This document shows positions 20,630 through 30,464 of a stretch of 64,000 nucleotides of DNA, piece after piece. How positions within the stretch are numbered: position 1 is the stretch's first letter; each line of letters opens with the position of its first letter. Source of the stretch: UBA7359 sp964523895 (GTDB lineage: Bacteria; Pseudomonadota; Gammaproteobacteria; Eutrophobiales; Eutrophobiaceae); NCBI GenBank assembly GCA_964523895.1, contig CAZGBJ010000002.1, positions 62,001 through 126,000 on the forward strand, in the 5' to 3' direction. A model generated the notes under the pieces. That model had not been told where the DNA came from. It made no database searches and saw nothing but the letters and a program-made list of their open reading frames with translations. Position numbers and translations under genes: made by a program.

Positions 20630-21811
20630 TTATCTCTCCACAGCCAGTGCAACACCTTGACCACCACCAATACACAGTGTGGCGAGGCCTTTTTTGGCAT
20701 CACTTCGTTTCATTTCATGTAGTAATGAGACCAGTACACGACAACCGGAAGCACCAATCGGGTGTCCCAGTGCAATCGCACCACCATTCACATTGACTTT
20801 TGATGTATCCCATTCCATACCCTTATTAACAGAGATGGCTTGTGCAGCAAAAGCTTCGTTAGCTTCAACCACATCCAGGTCATCAATAGACCAACCGGCT
20901 TTCTCAAGACATTTTGTTGAAGCAGGAATAGGGCCGGTACCCATGATTTTTGGATCAACGCCGGCACTTGAATAAGCTTTAATGGTAGCCATTACTTCTA
21001 GCCCCAATTCTTTAGCTTTGCTTTCAGACATCACCAGAACAGCTGCTGCACCATCATTTAAACCAGACGCATTCGCTGCAGTAACTGAGCCTTCTTTATC
21101 AAAAGCAGGGCGCATCTTGCCTAAACTTTCAGCAGTAACACCGGCTCTAGGAAATTCGTCTGCATCGAAAATGACAGGATCGCCTTTTCGTTGTGGGATT
21201 TCGACAGGGACAATTTCTTCTTTGAAATTGCCCGCATTAATAGCGGCTTCTGCCTTGTTTTGTGAGCCTGCTGCAAATTCATCCTGTGCTTCGCGAGAGA
21301 TATCATATTCTTTAGCGATATTTTCAGCGGTAACACCCATGTGGATATTATTGAATGCACACCAGAGGCCATCAACAATCATGGAGTCCTGCATTTTCCA
21401 GTCGCCCATTTTTTGACCGTCTCGTGATTTTGCTAATACGTGTGGAGATAAACTCATGTTTTCCTGACCACCGGCAACAACGATATCAGCATCGCCGCAT
21501 TTGATTGCCTGTGCAGCAAGGTGAACGGTTTTTAGACCACTACCACATACTTTATTGATGGTCATACTTGGAACGCCTTCAGGTAGACCGGCTGCAATAG
21601 CGGCTTGTCTAGCTGGGTTCTGTCCGGTACCGGCTGTCAGTACATGACCAAATATTACTTCATCAACTTGTTCAGGTTTTACACCTGCGCGTTCCAGAAC
21701 GGCTTGAATTACAGTTGCGCCCAATTTATGAGCAGGAATTTTTGCCAGACTTCCACCAAAATTCGCAATTGCAGTTCGAGCGGCGGAGACGATTACTACG
21801 TTATCTGCCAT
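20630..21811 (-). CDS. phaA: Acetyl-CoA acetyltransferase (beta-ketothiolase)
   Basis: 393 residues from the ATG at 21811 (MADNVVIVSAARTAI), behind GGAGG. Condenses two acetyl-CoA to acetoacetyl-CoA, the first step of polyhydroxybutyrate synthesis. The acylated Cys is in INKVCGSGLKTVHLA (about residue 88), with GHPIGASGCRVLVSLLHEM holding the catalytic His and second Cys, and CIGGGQGVALAVER at the end. phaC, the synthase gene, is not in the window. Start of the phaA-phaB(-phaR) unit, with TTGC/GCAA palindromes upstream. Confidence 0.95.
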   Translation of the reverse strand: MADNVVIVSAARTAIANFGGSLAKIPAHKLGATVIQAVLERAGVKPEQVDEVIFGHVLTAGTGQNPARQAAIAAGLPEGVPSMTINKVCGSGLKTVHLAAQAIKCGDADIVVAGGQENMSLSPHVLAKSRDGQKMGDWKMQDSMIVDGLWCAFNNIHMGVTAENIAKEYDISREAQDEFAAGSQNKAEAAINAGNFKEEIVPVEIPQRKGDPVIFDADEFPRAGVTAESLGKMRPAFDKEGSVTAANASGLNDGAAAVLVMSESKAKELGLEVMATIKAYSSAGVDPKIMGTGPIPASTKCLEKAGWSIDDLDVVEANEAFAAQAISVNKGMEWDTSKVNVNGGAIALGHPIGASGCRVLVSLLHEMKRSDAKKGLATLCIGGGQGVALAVER

Positions 21812-21860
21812 TTCGATTTCCTCCAAAAAACTATTTTTAAAGTTTATACGGGTTAGTAAA

Positions 21861-21907
21861 TTGCTTTATAAAGCAAGTTTAAGTATTAAATTGTTGCATT
21901 GCAACAA
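21861..21907. promoter_or_regulatory. Paired TTGC/GCAA palindromes, candidate PhaR operators
   Basis: Two perfect inverted repeats lie about 50-95 bases upstream of the phaA start: TTGCTTTATAAAGCAA at 21861-21876 and TTGTTGCATTGCAACAA at 21891-21907, followed by a further AATTGC. PhaR of other bacteria binds TGC/GCA-rich dyads, and a phaR gene lies 2 kb away in the same unit. Symmetry is seen directly; the regulator is inferred. Confidence 0.6.
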
Positions 21908-21996
21908 ATTGCGATCATCCTAGCAGATCTTCTTTGAATCTGTCTAGCATGCTTTTGACCAGGGAGTCCCTTTATCTTTTTTTATAATATTGCAAA

Positions 21997-22905
21997 TCAA
22001 GTCCATTCATTCCAATAGGCTTCAGGCTGATATAGGTCGTACATGAAGTCTATGAAAGTCTGTATCTTAGCAGAAAGATACTTTCTGTGATTATAAATTG
22101 CATATACGGGTAATTTTTCAGGTTCATAGTTTTCCAATAAGGCTTTTAACCGTCCCGCTTGGATATCCAGACCGACCATATAAGTGGGTAATTGGGCTAT
22201 GCCACAGCTCTGAATAGCAGAAACACGTAAGGCATCCCCGTCGTTACACTGAATATCGCCTGAGATCTTGATTTTAATTTTTTCATTTGCATCGATAAAC
22301 TCCCATTCTGTAACAGGTGTTCTGGGTGAATAAATCATACAATTGTGGTTTGTTAAATCATTAGGTGTTTGTGGTACGCCATGTTCTTTTAGGTAGTCAG
22401 GGGAGGCACAGACAACGCGTCGTGCATAGGCAATCTTACGCGCGATATACATCGAATCATCCAGCTCACCAACATGAAAAGCCAAATCAATACCATCTTC
22501 GACTAAATCTGGCATACGATTACTGAGCTCTATTTCTGTCGTGACATCCGGGTATTTGCGCAGATAAACGGACAAGGCTCGAGATAAATGAAATGCGCCA
22601 AAAGAGGGTTGAGCCATGATTTTAAGTTTACCTCTAGGCTCAGAATTGAGTTGTGTGATGGATTGTTCAGCTTCGTCTATCTCGGACAGGATTGTTTCTA
22701 TTTTGTCATTATAAGCGCTACCAACCTCAGTCAAATTCAATTTTCGTGTAGTTCGATTGAGTAACCTGACCCCCAGTGATTGTTCAAGACTCTGAACATG
22801 TTTGGAGGCCATAGCCTTCGAAATAGAGAGTCTTCTTGCCGCATCAGAAAAACTTCCATTTTTAGCGACAGCTGAAAAAACGCGCATGCTCATGACCTTA
22901 TCCAT
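21997..22905 (-). CDS. LysR-family transcriptional regulator
   Basis: 302 residues from the ATG at 22905, which has GGAG 8 bases upstream; the longer TTG-started frame is less likely. N-terminal winged HTH (about 1-60: MRVFSAVAKNGSFSDAARRL, then SISKAMASKHVQSLE) and a C-terminal periplasmic-binding-like effector domain. SKAMASKHV-type helices and LLNRTTRKLNLTEVG resemble the AaeR/PecT-like group of LysR regulators. It is transcribed towards phaA but after a 185-base gap; its target is unknown. A 23-base perfect palindrome overlaps its upstream region. Confidence 0.92.
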   Translation of the reverse strand: MDKVMSMRVFSAVAKNGSFSDAARRLSISKAMASKHVQSLEQSLGVRLLNRTTRKLNLTEVGSAYNDKIETILSEIDEAEQSITQLNSEPRGKLKIMAQPSFGAFHLSRALSVYLRKYPDVTTEIELSNRMPDLVEDGIDLAFHVGELDDSMYIARKIAYARRVVCASPDYLKEHGVPQTPNDLTNHNCMIYSPRTPVTEWEFIDANEKIKIKISGDIQCNDGDALRVSAIQSCGIAQLPTYMVGLDIQAGRLKALLENYEPEKLPVYAIYNHRKYLSAKIQTFIDFMYDLYQPEAYWNEWT

Positions 22906-22916
22906 CTTAGACTCCA

Positions 22917-22939
22917 ATTGTTTCTTTTAAAGAAACAAT
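22917..22939. promoter_or_regulatory. 23-bp perfect palindrome upstream of the LysR gene
   Basis: Arms ATTGTTTCTTT (22917-22927) and AAAGAAACAAT (22929-22939) around a single T, 12 bases before the chosen ATG. It contains the T-N11-A form of LysR boxes (ATTGT and ACAAT flanks). Autorepression by the adjacent LysR protein is the simplest reading. Confidence 0.6.
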
Positions 22940-23135
22940 ATATCAATAAAATAGGTATTGTGCACTAAATAGCAACAGTATATCTTAAGTTCATAAATGA
23001 GATTGGCTGAGATAGTGATGCCCGCAAGGCTGAATTTAAAGCTTAAATTTTGTGCCTCCTCCATTTTTTAGCACAGTGTAAGTACGTGGCCCCTCCTCTT
23101 GCTTCACTGAACTTTTGCACAAGGATGTGCCTTTT

Positions 23136-24560
23136 TTAAATATGGATAGTTCGACCATCTACTCCCAAAGCAGCTTCATGCATTGCTTCTGAAAGCGTGG
23201 GATGTGCATGTATTGTTCGGGCCAGATCCTCAGTACTTCCGTCAAATTCCATTGCAACGACTGCTTCAGCAATCAGTTCAGATGCGCTAGGGCCAAAGAT
23301 ATGAATACCTAAAACACGGTCAGTGTTGGCATCGCCAAGAATTTTGACAAAACCGGTCGCTTCCCCCATTGCCTTTGCGCGCCCTGTTGCCATGAATGGG
23401 AAACTTCCTTTACGGTAGTCAATTCCTTCCGCTTTCAACTGTTCCTCAGTTTTGCCTACCCAGGCAATTTCAGGCCAGGTATAAATAACCCAGGGAATTA
23501 CATCGTAATTCATATGTCCGGGTTTCCCGGCGAGTCTTTCAGCAACGGCAACACCTTCTTCCGATGCTTTATGTGCAAGCATAGGACCTCTGACAACATC
23601 GCCTATCGCATAAACATTTTCCAGACTGGTCTGGCAATGGTCATCAACAACAATAAAACCACGTTCATCAAGTTCTAGTCCACATTCTTCAGCGCCTAAA
23701 CCACTTGTATTAGGAGAACGCCCGACAGCAACAATTAATTTATCCACGGTGATTTGTTGCTTACCTTCTGCATCATCATAATTAACAGTGACTTCTCGAT
23801 TGTTACTACCCGTGCCAGTAACTTTTGCACCTAATCGAATATCCATTCCTTGCTTGCGTAACACTTTTTCTGCTTCTTTAGCAGCTTGACGATCAACTAA
23901 TGAAAGAAAATCAGGCAGGGCTTCAAGCACAGTGACTTCAGAACCTAATCGGTTCCAGACACTACCCAGTTCCAGACCAATAACTCCTGCGCCAATAACA
24001 CCAAGTCGGCGTGGTACTTCATTAAATTTAAGTGCGCCAGTTGAATCGACGATCAATTTATCATCAACCGTTGCAGGAGGAATTTTTGTTGGCACTGATC
24101 CGGTTGCAATAATAATATTACCTGCTTCCACAGTTGTTACTTCATCATGTGTGTCATGCTGTGGTGATATTTCAACTTCTTTATTACTGATTATTTTGCC
24201 TTGTCCTTTTAGCCAGTCGATTTTATTTTTTTTAAATAAACCACTTATTCCCATAGTCAGCGCTTTAACAATTTTGGCCTTACGGGAAACCATTTTGTTT
24301 ACATCAATGCTTGCACCGCTAACAGTAATACCATGATCACTGGCTTCGTTTTTGATGTGATGAAAATGATGTGAGGAGTCAAGCAATGCTTTTGAAGGGA
24401 TGCAGCCAACATTTAAACAAGTGCCACCCAGTGCAGGTTTGTTTTCATCATTAATCCAGCTCTCTACACAGGCAGTACTAAGACCTAATTGGGCACAACG
24501 AATGGCAGTGACATAGCCTCCTGGTCCAGCACCTATGACAACAACATCATATTTTTTCAT
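23136..24560 (-). CDS. lpdA: Dihydrolipoyl dehydrogenase (E3)
   Basis: 474 residues. FAD flavoprotein that reoxidises the dihydrolipoyl arm of SucB, passing electrons to NAD. FAD loop VVIGAGPGGYVTAIRCAQLG at the start, redox-active disulfide in GGTCLNVGCIPSKALLDSS (about residues 48-53), NAD loop GVIGAGVIGLELGSVW, and the catalytic His-Glu in HAHPTLSEAMHEAAL. Third gene of the minus-strand sucA-sucB-lpdA run, 36 bases after sucB, so it is probably the E3 dedicated to 2-oxoglutarate dehydrogenase. Confidence 0.97.
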   Translation of the reverse strand: MKKYDVVVIGAGPGGYVTAIRCAQLGLSTACVESWINDENKPALGGTCLNVGCIPSKALLDSSHHFHHIKNEASDHGITVSGASIDVNKMVSRKAKIVKALTMGISGLFKKNKIDWLKGQGKIISNKEVEISPQHDTHDEVTTVEAGNIIIATGSVPTKIPPATVDDKLIVDSTGALKFNEVPRRLGVIGAGVIGLELGSVWNRLGSEVTVLEALPDFLSLVDRQAAKEAEKVLRKQGMDIRLGAKVTGTGSNNREVTVNYDDAEGKQQITVDKLIVAVGRSPNTSGLGAEECGLELDERGFIVVDDHCQTSLENVYAIGDVVRGPMLAHKASEEGVAVAERLAGKPGHMNYDVIPWVIYTWPEIAWVGKTEEQLKAEGIDYRKGSFPFMATGRAKAMGEATGFVKILGDANTDRVLGIHIFGPSASELIAEAVVAMEFDGSTEDLARTIHAHPTLSEAMHEAALGVDGRTIHI

Positions 24561-24596
24561 TTTTTTAGTCCTTAAATTTTATTAAATGTGATGATA

Positions 24597-25934
24597 TTAA
24601 AGTTGTAATAGAAGACGGGCTGGATCTTCCAGCTGTTGTTTAATGGAGACGAGGAATTGAACGGCTTCGCGACCATCGATAATGCGGTGATCATAGGATA
24701 AAGCAATATACATCATCGGTCGTATAACAACTTCGCCATCTTCTGCAACAGGACGTTGTTGTATAGCATGCATACCGAGTATCGCACTTTGCGGTGGATT
24801 TATTATTGGCGTTGATAACAATGAACCAAATGTACCACCATTAGTTATGGTAAAGGTGCCGCCAGTTAAGTCATCGATATTTAATTTTCCATCTCTTGCT
24901 TTTTCACCATACTCTCTGATTTTAGCTTCAATCTCTGCCAGAGATAATGCATCACCATCCCGTACTATAGGTACGACCAGACCTCTGGGAGAACTGACAG
25001 CAATACCGATATCGAAGTAACCATGATAAATGATGTTATCACCATCAACTGATGCATTAATGACAGGAAATTTTTTCAACGCTTCAATGACGACACGTGT
25101 AAAAAAAGACATGAAGCCCAGTTTAATTCCGTGTGTTTTTTCAAATTCATCTTTATAACGTTTACGCATATCCATTACTGCTTGCATATTGACTTCATTG
25201 AACGTCGTTAACAGCGCATTTTCCTGTTGCGCACTGAGTAATCTTTCAGCGACTCGTTTGCGCAATCGTGTCATAGGTACTTTTTCTTCGGGCCGGTCGC
25301 CGGTACTATTAGTCAAGACAGGCACGGGTGCAGCTTCCGTAGTTTTACTACTAGTGGATTCAATTTTTGCAGCAGGCGCTGGTTCTACAGGAGTAATTGC
25401 AGGGGCGGGAGTTTCAACCGGGGGTGCCACTGTTTTTTGCTCTGTTACGACGTCATTCTTATTACTCGTACTGTTACCGTCAATATAACGAAGTACATCT
25501 TCTTTAGTAATACGATCTGTTGTTGTCGGAATATCTGTTGCGTCAAGTTGATGTTCTTCCATGAGATTTCGAACAGCAGGACTTAATTTTGGTAAATCTG
25601 CTTCAGATAATTCTCCAGCTTTGGTATCCATTTCAGGAAGAGATTGTTGCTCAGGCTTTGATGTAGGTTCAGCATCCTCAGTTGCGCCCGCTTTTGCCTC
25701 GGTATCAATGCGAGCGATAACTTCGTCGCTTAGAACAATTTCACCATCATCTTTTAATATTTCCAGAATAACGCCATCATTTAAAGCGGACACTTCAAGC
25801 GTGACTTTATCAGTTTCTATATCAATTAAATTGTCGCCGCGTTTTACCTGATCTCCGGCACGCTTTTGCCAGGTCATTAATGTTGCTTCAGCGACGGATT
25901 CTGCTAAGACAGGAACTTTGACATCAACTAGCAC
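24597..25934 (-). CDS. sucB: Dihydrolipoyllysine-residue succinyltransferase (E2)
   Basis: 445 residues. Core of the 2-oxoglutarate dehydrogenase complex. One lipoyl domain (about 1-77, lipoyl Lys in IDIETDKVTLEV), an Ala/Pro/Glu-rich linker, an E3/E1-binding domain (about 105-150, LSPAVRNLMEEHQLDATDI), a second flexible linker, and the catalytic acyltransferase domain (about 215-445) ending with SYDHRIIDGREAVQFL, which carries the catalytic His and Asp. It lies 28 bases after sucA. Confidence 0.97.
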   Translation of the reverse strand: MLVDVKVPVLAESVAEATLMTWQKRAGDQVKRGDNLIDIETDKVTLEVSALNDGVILEILKDDGEIVLSDEVIARIDTEAKAGATEDAEPTSKPEQQSLPEMDTKAGELSEADLPKLSPAVRNLMEEHQLDATDIPTTTDRITKEDVLRYIDGNSTSNKNDVVTEQKTVAPPVETPAPAITPVEPAPAAKIESTSSKTTEAAPVPVLTNSTGDRPEEKVPMTRLRKRVAERLLSAQQENALLTTFNEVNMQAVMDMRKRYKDEFEKTHGIKLGFMSFFTRVVIEALKKFPVINASVDGDNIIYHGYFDIGIAVSSPRGLVVPIVRDGDALSLAEIEAKIREYGEKARDGKLNIDDLTGGTFTITNGGTFGSLLSTPIINPPQSAILGMHAIQQRPVAEDGEVVIRPMMYIALSYDHRIIDGREAVQFLVSIKQQLEDPARLLLQL

Positions 25935-25962
25935 GGTCTTCTCCTCTTTTATCTATCATAGA

Positions 25963-28806
25963 TCACACAATTTGTCTGTGTGTGGTTACTTCAAGTTTAT
26001 CAATTTGTAATGCATTCGATACCAGTTCTTTTTGTTGAGCAAGATGAACTGGCATTAATCCCGTTGCTGGTGATGCAGAATAAAATCGCCCTGCATAACC
26101 AAACGTGTGTTGTTTATTTAAACTACCAATCATAGTGCCTCTTGATTGCATGTAATACCAACTCCCCTGATTTTTTGGCTCCTCTTGTACCCATACGACT
26201 TCTTTCAGTTTTGGATAGGAATTAATAACGGCTTGTATATCATCATGTGGGAATGGAAATAGTTGTTCGATTCGTGCAATCGCGATATTAGTGATTTCAC
26301 TTTCACGTCGTTGTTCTAATAAATCGAAATAAACTTTACCACTACAAACTAGTAAACGTGTTATTTGTTCTCGATCAAGTTCATCTATTTCATCAATTAC
26401 CGTTTGAAATTTGCCATTAATTAAATCTTCTACCGGAGAAGTAGATAACTTTCTTCGTAATAAACTTTTTGGGCTCATGACGACAAGCGGTTTACGGTAT
26501 GGGCGCAGAATTTGTCGTCGCAACATATGAAACATTTGCGCAGGTGTACTTGGAAAGCAGACTTGCATATTCTCTTCCGCACAAAGCTGTAGAAAGCGTT
26601 CCAGACGTGCTGATGAATGTTCTGGCCCCTGTCCATCATAACTATGAGGTAAGAGCATGGTCAATCCGCAATAGCGTCCCCATTTGGATTCACAAGAACT
26701 AATGAATTGATCAAATACAACTTGTGCACCATTGGCAAAGTCACCGAATTGTGCCTCCCATATGACCAGAGAATTTGGTTCTGCACTACTGTATCCATAC
26801 TCATAAGCAAGCACAGCTTCTTCAGAAAGTGTTGAATTAATGACCAGAAAATTAGGTTGCCCCTTTTTTATGTGTTGTAGAGGTAAATGTTTTTGCCCGT
26901 CTTCCATATTATGTAGTACTGCATGGCGATGGAAGAATGTACCTCGGCCACTATCTTGTCCTGAGAGCCGAATCGGGTAGCCCGCATCGAGTAAAGAAGC
27001 ATAAGCCATAGTCTCGGCAAAGCCCCAATCCATGAGCATCTCGCCTTTACCCATTTTTTCTCGGCTTTCAATTATCTTTTTAACGGCAGGACTTAACTTA
27101 AAATTTTCAGGGATGTATGTGATCGATTCAGTCAATTTTTTAATAGCAGTTTTACTAATAGTCGTGTCGACCGCATGTTTCCATTCCGTTCCAATGAAAT
27201 GTGAAAAATCGATCAGGTATTTTGGATTGGCATGTTCTGCATGCGTACCAGCAACACCCTTATTGCTTTCCAGTGAGTCGATATATTCTTTGACTATTGC
27301 ATCTGCATCATTTTGCGTAATAATGCCTTCAGCAATTAATTTATCCGTATGTAATTTGCGCACACCAGGATGATTTCGAACATGTTGATACATAATCGGT
27401 TGTGTTGACATCGGGTCATCAGCTTCACTGTGTCCATGTTTACGATAACAAACCATATCTATGACAACGTCTTTATTAAATTCCATCCTGAAATCAAGAG
27501 CGAGTTTAGTCACTAATACGACTGCTTCCGGGTCGTCGCCGTTAACATGGAAAATAGGCGCCTGAACCATTTTGGCAACATCAGTGCAATAAAGTGATGA
27601 GCGTGAATCAAGAGGATCACTGGTGGTAAAGCCAATTTGATTATTAATAATGATATGTACTGTGCCGCCAGTGGTATAGCCACGCGTTTGCGAGAGATTA
27701 AAGGTTTCCATGATGACACCTTGACCGGCGAAGGCGGCATCGCCATGAATTAACACAGGCAATACTTCATTGTGGCTATGATCGTTACGCCTATCCTGTC
27801 GTGCTCTAACAGAACCTTCAACCACGGGATCAATTATTTCAAGATGAGAAGGATTGAATGCCAGGGTTAAATGAACACTACCGCCAGGCGTGCTAATGTC
27901 TGACGAATAGCCCTTGTGATATTTCACATCTCCCGAGCCGTTCGTGGTATCTATGGTCTTGCCTTCGAATTCATCAAATAATTCACTCGGCTTTTTACCA
28001 ATGATATTGACTAATACATTAAGTCGACCACGGTGAGCCATGCCAATAACCATTTCTTTAATATCTTGTGCTCCCCCCGATTGAATAATTTCATTAAGTA
28101 GAGGGATAAGTGACTCACCACCTTCTAGAGAAAATCGTTTTTGACCGACATACTTTGTGTGTAGATATTCTTCTAATGCATTTGCATCAATGACGCGATC
28201 GAGTATGCGGATCCGTTCTTCTTTGTCGTAATCGGGTGTGGCAAGTGATTCTTCAAGACGTTTTTGTAGCCAGCGTTTTTGTTCGGTCTCATTAATATGC
28301 ATATATTCCGCACCGATGTGGCCGCAATACGTCGTTTTAATGATGTGGATGATTTCGCGCAGGGTGATTTCATCGGGCGCAAACAATGAACCTGAATTGA
28401 AAGTTTTATCCATGTCTTCTTCAGTTAATCCGTGAAAAGCGGGATCAAGCTCAAGGGTATCGGGTCGTTGATATTGTTTTAGTGGATCCAGATCGCTTTG
28501 GCGGTGTCCATTAAAGCGATGTGCATTAATCAAGCGTAAAACAGAAGCCTGTTTTTGGTGTGAAATTGCATCAGCCGCCGGAGCCTGGCTCAATGTTGAA
28601 TGAAGGCGATGTTTAGCGGCGTTGGCATACGCTTGTTGGACAGGGGTATGCGCAATATCTTTGGCTGACGATCCGTCTTGAAGAGAATCAAAATAGTCAC
28701 GCCATTCCTGATCAATACTATCTGGTTTATTTAGATAGGTTTCATATAATTCTTCTACAAACCAGGCATTACCACTGTATAAGTGCGAAGGCACCGTATT
28801 TTTCAT
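25963..28806 (-). CDS. sucA: 2-oxoglutarate dehydrogenase E1 component
   Basis: 947 residues, the usual length. Thiamine-diphosphate enzyme that decarboxylates 2-oxoglutarate and succinylates the SucB lipoyl arm in the TCA cycle. The N-terminus (SGNAWFVEELYETYLNKPDS) carries the E2-binding helix; GMAHRGRLNVLVNIIGK and HGDAAFAGQGVIMETFNLS are the ThDP/Mg region; the C-terminal part has RFLQLCAEENMQVCFPSTPA and WVQEEPKNQGSWYYM. It is divergent from gltA over about 300 bases, so the TCA genes here form two facing-away units. Confidence 0.97.
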   Translation of the reverse strand: MKNTVPSHLYSGNAWFVEELYETYLNKPDSIDQEWRDYFDSLQDGSSAKDIAHTPVQQAYANAAKHRLHSTLSQAPAADAISHQKQASVLRLINAHRFNGHRQSDLDPLKQYQRPDTLELDPAFHGLTEEDMDKTFNSGSLFAPDEITLREIIHIIKTTYCGHIGAEYMHINETEQKRWLQKRLEESLATPDYDKEERIRILDRVIDANALEEYLHTKYVGQKRFSLEGGESLIPLLNEIIQSGGAQDIKEMVIGMAHRGRLNVLVNIIGKKPSELFDEFEGKTIDTTNGSGDVKYHKGYSSDISTPGGSVHLTLAFNPSHLEIIDPVVEGSVRARQDRRNDHSHNEVLPVLIHGDAAFAGQGVIMETFNLSQTRGYTTGGTVHIIINNQIGFTTSDPLDSRSSLYCTDVAKMVQAPIFHVNGDDPEAVVLVTKLALDFRMEFNKDVVIDMVCYRKHGHSEADDPMSTQPIMYQHVRNHPGVRKLHTDKLIAEGIITQNDADAIVKEYIDSLESNKGVAGTHAEHANPKYLIDFSHFIGTEWKHAVDTTISKTAIKKLTESITYIPENFKLSPAVKKIIESREKMGKGEMLMDWGFAETMAYASLLDAGYPIRLSGQDSGRGTFFHRHAVLHNMEDGQKHLPLQHIKKGQPNFLVINSTLSEEAVLAYEYGYSSAEPNSLVIWEAQFGDFANGAQVVFDQFISSCESKWGRYCGLTMLLPHSYDGQGPEHSSARLERFLQLCAEENMQVCFPSTPAQMFHMLRRQILRPYRKPLVVMSPKSLLRRKLSTSPVEDLINGKFQTVIDEIDELDREQITRLLVCSGKVYFDLLEQRRESEITNIAIARIEQLFPFPHDDIQAVINSYPKLKEVVWVQEEPKNQGSWYYMQSRGTMIGSLNKQHTFGYAGRFYSASPATGLMPVHLAQQKELVSNALQIDKLEVTTHRQIV

Positions 28807-29113
28807 GGGTTATTCCTTTAATTTTTGTTATTTATCACACCTTAGTCGTGCGTTTGGTTCAAAATTTCGAAAGAAATATTATAATTTTGTAATAAGGACT
28901 CTAATTAAAATAAGTATCATCTCTAACTATAAGATTTCCTGAAAATAATTCCCATCGTTTTCATCTAATTTAAGCACATCAGTAGCAAATATCCATGCAC
29001 AATTCAGGCCTAAGCATAATAAGGGGTCTTGCTGCAATGCCGTAAAGGCCTGTATGCTTGAGAAATTTAATATTCACAACTATAAATACAAGAAAAGATT
29101 AGGGAGAAGTTCA
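28807..29113. promoter_or_regulatory. Divergent sucA/gltA control region
   Basis: 307 bases without a gene between two TCA-cycle operons transcribed away from each other. A possible sigma-70 promoter for gltA is TTGCTG at 29029-29034 and TATGCT at 29053-29058 (18-base spacing), followed by the AGGGAGAA ribosome site at 29101. The sucA side is AT-rich (28851-28920) but I cannot assign boxes. No riboswitch or small ORF is convincing. Confidence 0.4.
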
Positions 29114-30409
29114 ATGGCTGACACAGTCACGATTACTGATAACCGGACCGGAAAACAGGTCGATTGTCCGATACTGGATGGCGTATATGGTGCCCCGGTG
29201 ATCGACACAAAGACACTTTATAAAGATCTAAATATGTTTACTTTCGATCCAGGCTTTGTGACGACAGCGGCATGTAAAAGCGCGATTACCTATCTGGATG
29301 GGGAAAAAGGTATTTTACTTCATCGTGGTTATCCTATTGATCAATTAGCTGAAAACAGTTCCTATCTGGAAGTCTGTTATCTGTTGCTTTATGGGGAATT
29401 ACCTACAGAGACACAATTTAATGCATTTCGTACTAATCTTAATTCTCGTAATCTGGTACATGAACATCTTGAACGTTTTTACACGGGTTATCTGTATGAC
29501 GCGCACCCTATGTCGATGCTGATTGGTGTTACTGGAGCACTCTCTTCATATTATCACGAGGCAATGGATATCAATGATCCTGCTGATCGTGAACTAACTG
29601 CAATTCGTATTATTGCCAAGATGCCAATTCTTGCAGCGCATTGTTATAAGCATTCAGTGGGACATCCTTTTGTCTATTCTCGAGATGATTTGGGTTATGT
29701 TGAGAATTTTCTAAATATGATGTTTTCAGTACCGATGCGTGAATATGTGCCAAATCCAACAGCGGTTAAGGCTTTGAATTTAATGCTTATTTTGCATGCT
29801 GATCATGAGCAAAATGCATCAACATCAACAGTAAGACTTTCGGGTAGTGCCGAGGCTAATCCCTTTGCCTGTATTGCTGCAGGTATTGTGACTTTATGGG
29901 GCCGAGCCCACGGTGGCGCTAATGAAGCTGTTTTGAAAATGTTGGCCGAAATTGAAACGGTTGAGAATATTCCAAAATTTATTGAACGTGCTAAGGATAA
30001 GAACGATCCATTTAGATTGATGGGTTTTGGCCACCGTGTTTATAAGAATTACGATCCTCGTGCGACCATTATCCGTCAGGTTTGTCATGATCTGCTGGAA
30101 GAAATTGATACTGTTGATCAACCTTTGTTTGATACGGCAATGGCGCTTGAAGAGATCGCATTAAAAGATGAATACTTTATTGAGCGTAAACTGTATCCCA
30201 ATGTTGACTTTTACTCGGGTATTATTCTCAAGGCATTGAGTATTCCGACATCAATGTATACGGTTATGTTTGCTCTGGCTCGATCCGCTGGCTGGATAGC
30301 ACAGTGGTTAGAGATGATGGAAGATCCGGATTTCAAGATCGGTCGACCAAGACAATTGTATACGGGTTATGAATCAAGAGATTATGTCCCTATTGATAAA
30401 CGTGGTTAA
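29114..30409 (+). CDS. gltA: Citrate synthase
   Basis: 431 residues from the ATG at 29114, chosen for its AGGGAGAAG ribosome site and the typical MADTVTITDNRTGKQVDCPI start; a longer frame begins 60 bases upstream. Type II hexameric citrate synthase: oxaloacetate plus acetyl-CoA to citrate. Catalytic residues are in ILHADHEQNASTSTVRL, GFGHRVYKNYDPRA and NVDFYSGIILKALSIP. It is followed by mdh, which makes its substrate, 55 bases downstream on the same strand. Confidence 0.97.
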   Translation: MADTVTITDNRTGKQVDCPILDGVYGAPVIDTKTLYKDLNMFTFDPGFVTTAACKSAITYLDGEKGILLHRGYPIDQLAENSSYLEVCYLLLYGELPTETQFNAFRTNLNSRNLVHEHLERFYTGYLYDAHPMSMLIGVTGALSSYYHEAMDINDPADRELTAIRIIAKMPILAAHCYKHSVGHPFVYSRDDLGYVENFLNMMFSVPMREYVPNPTAVKALNLMLILHADHEQNASTSTVRLSGSAEANPFACIAAGIVTLWGRAHGGANEAVLKMLAEIETVENIPKFIERAKDKNDPFRLMGFGHRVYKNYDPRATIIRQVCHDLLEEIDTVDQPLFDTAMALEEIALKDEYFIERKLYPNVDFYSGIILKALSIPTSMYTVMFALARSAGWIAQWLEMMEDPDFKIGRPRQLYTGYESRDYVPIDKRG

Positions 30410-30464
30410 AATTTTAGCCGTACTTTATAAAAATAAAATTGAGCTTTAAAAGGAGAGTGTTGTA

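Noticed and set aside
23003..23135. Possible small RNA or repeat in the LysR-lpdA spacer
   Set aside because: Only scattered words with weak pairing; nothing that decides for a structured RNA or a repeat family.
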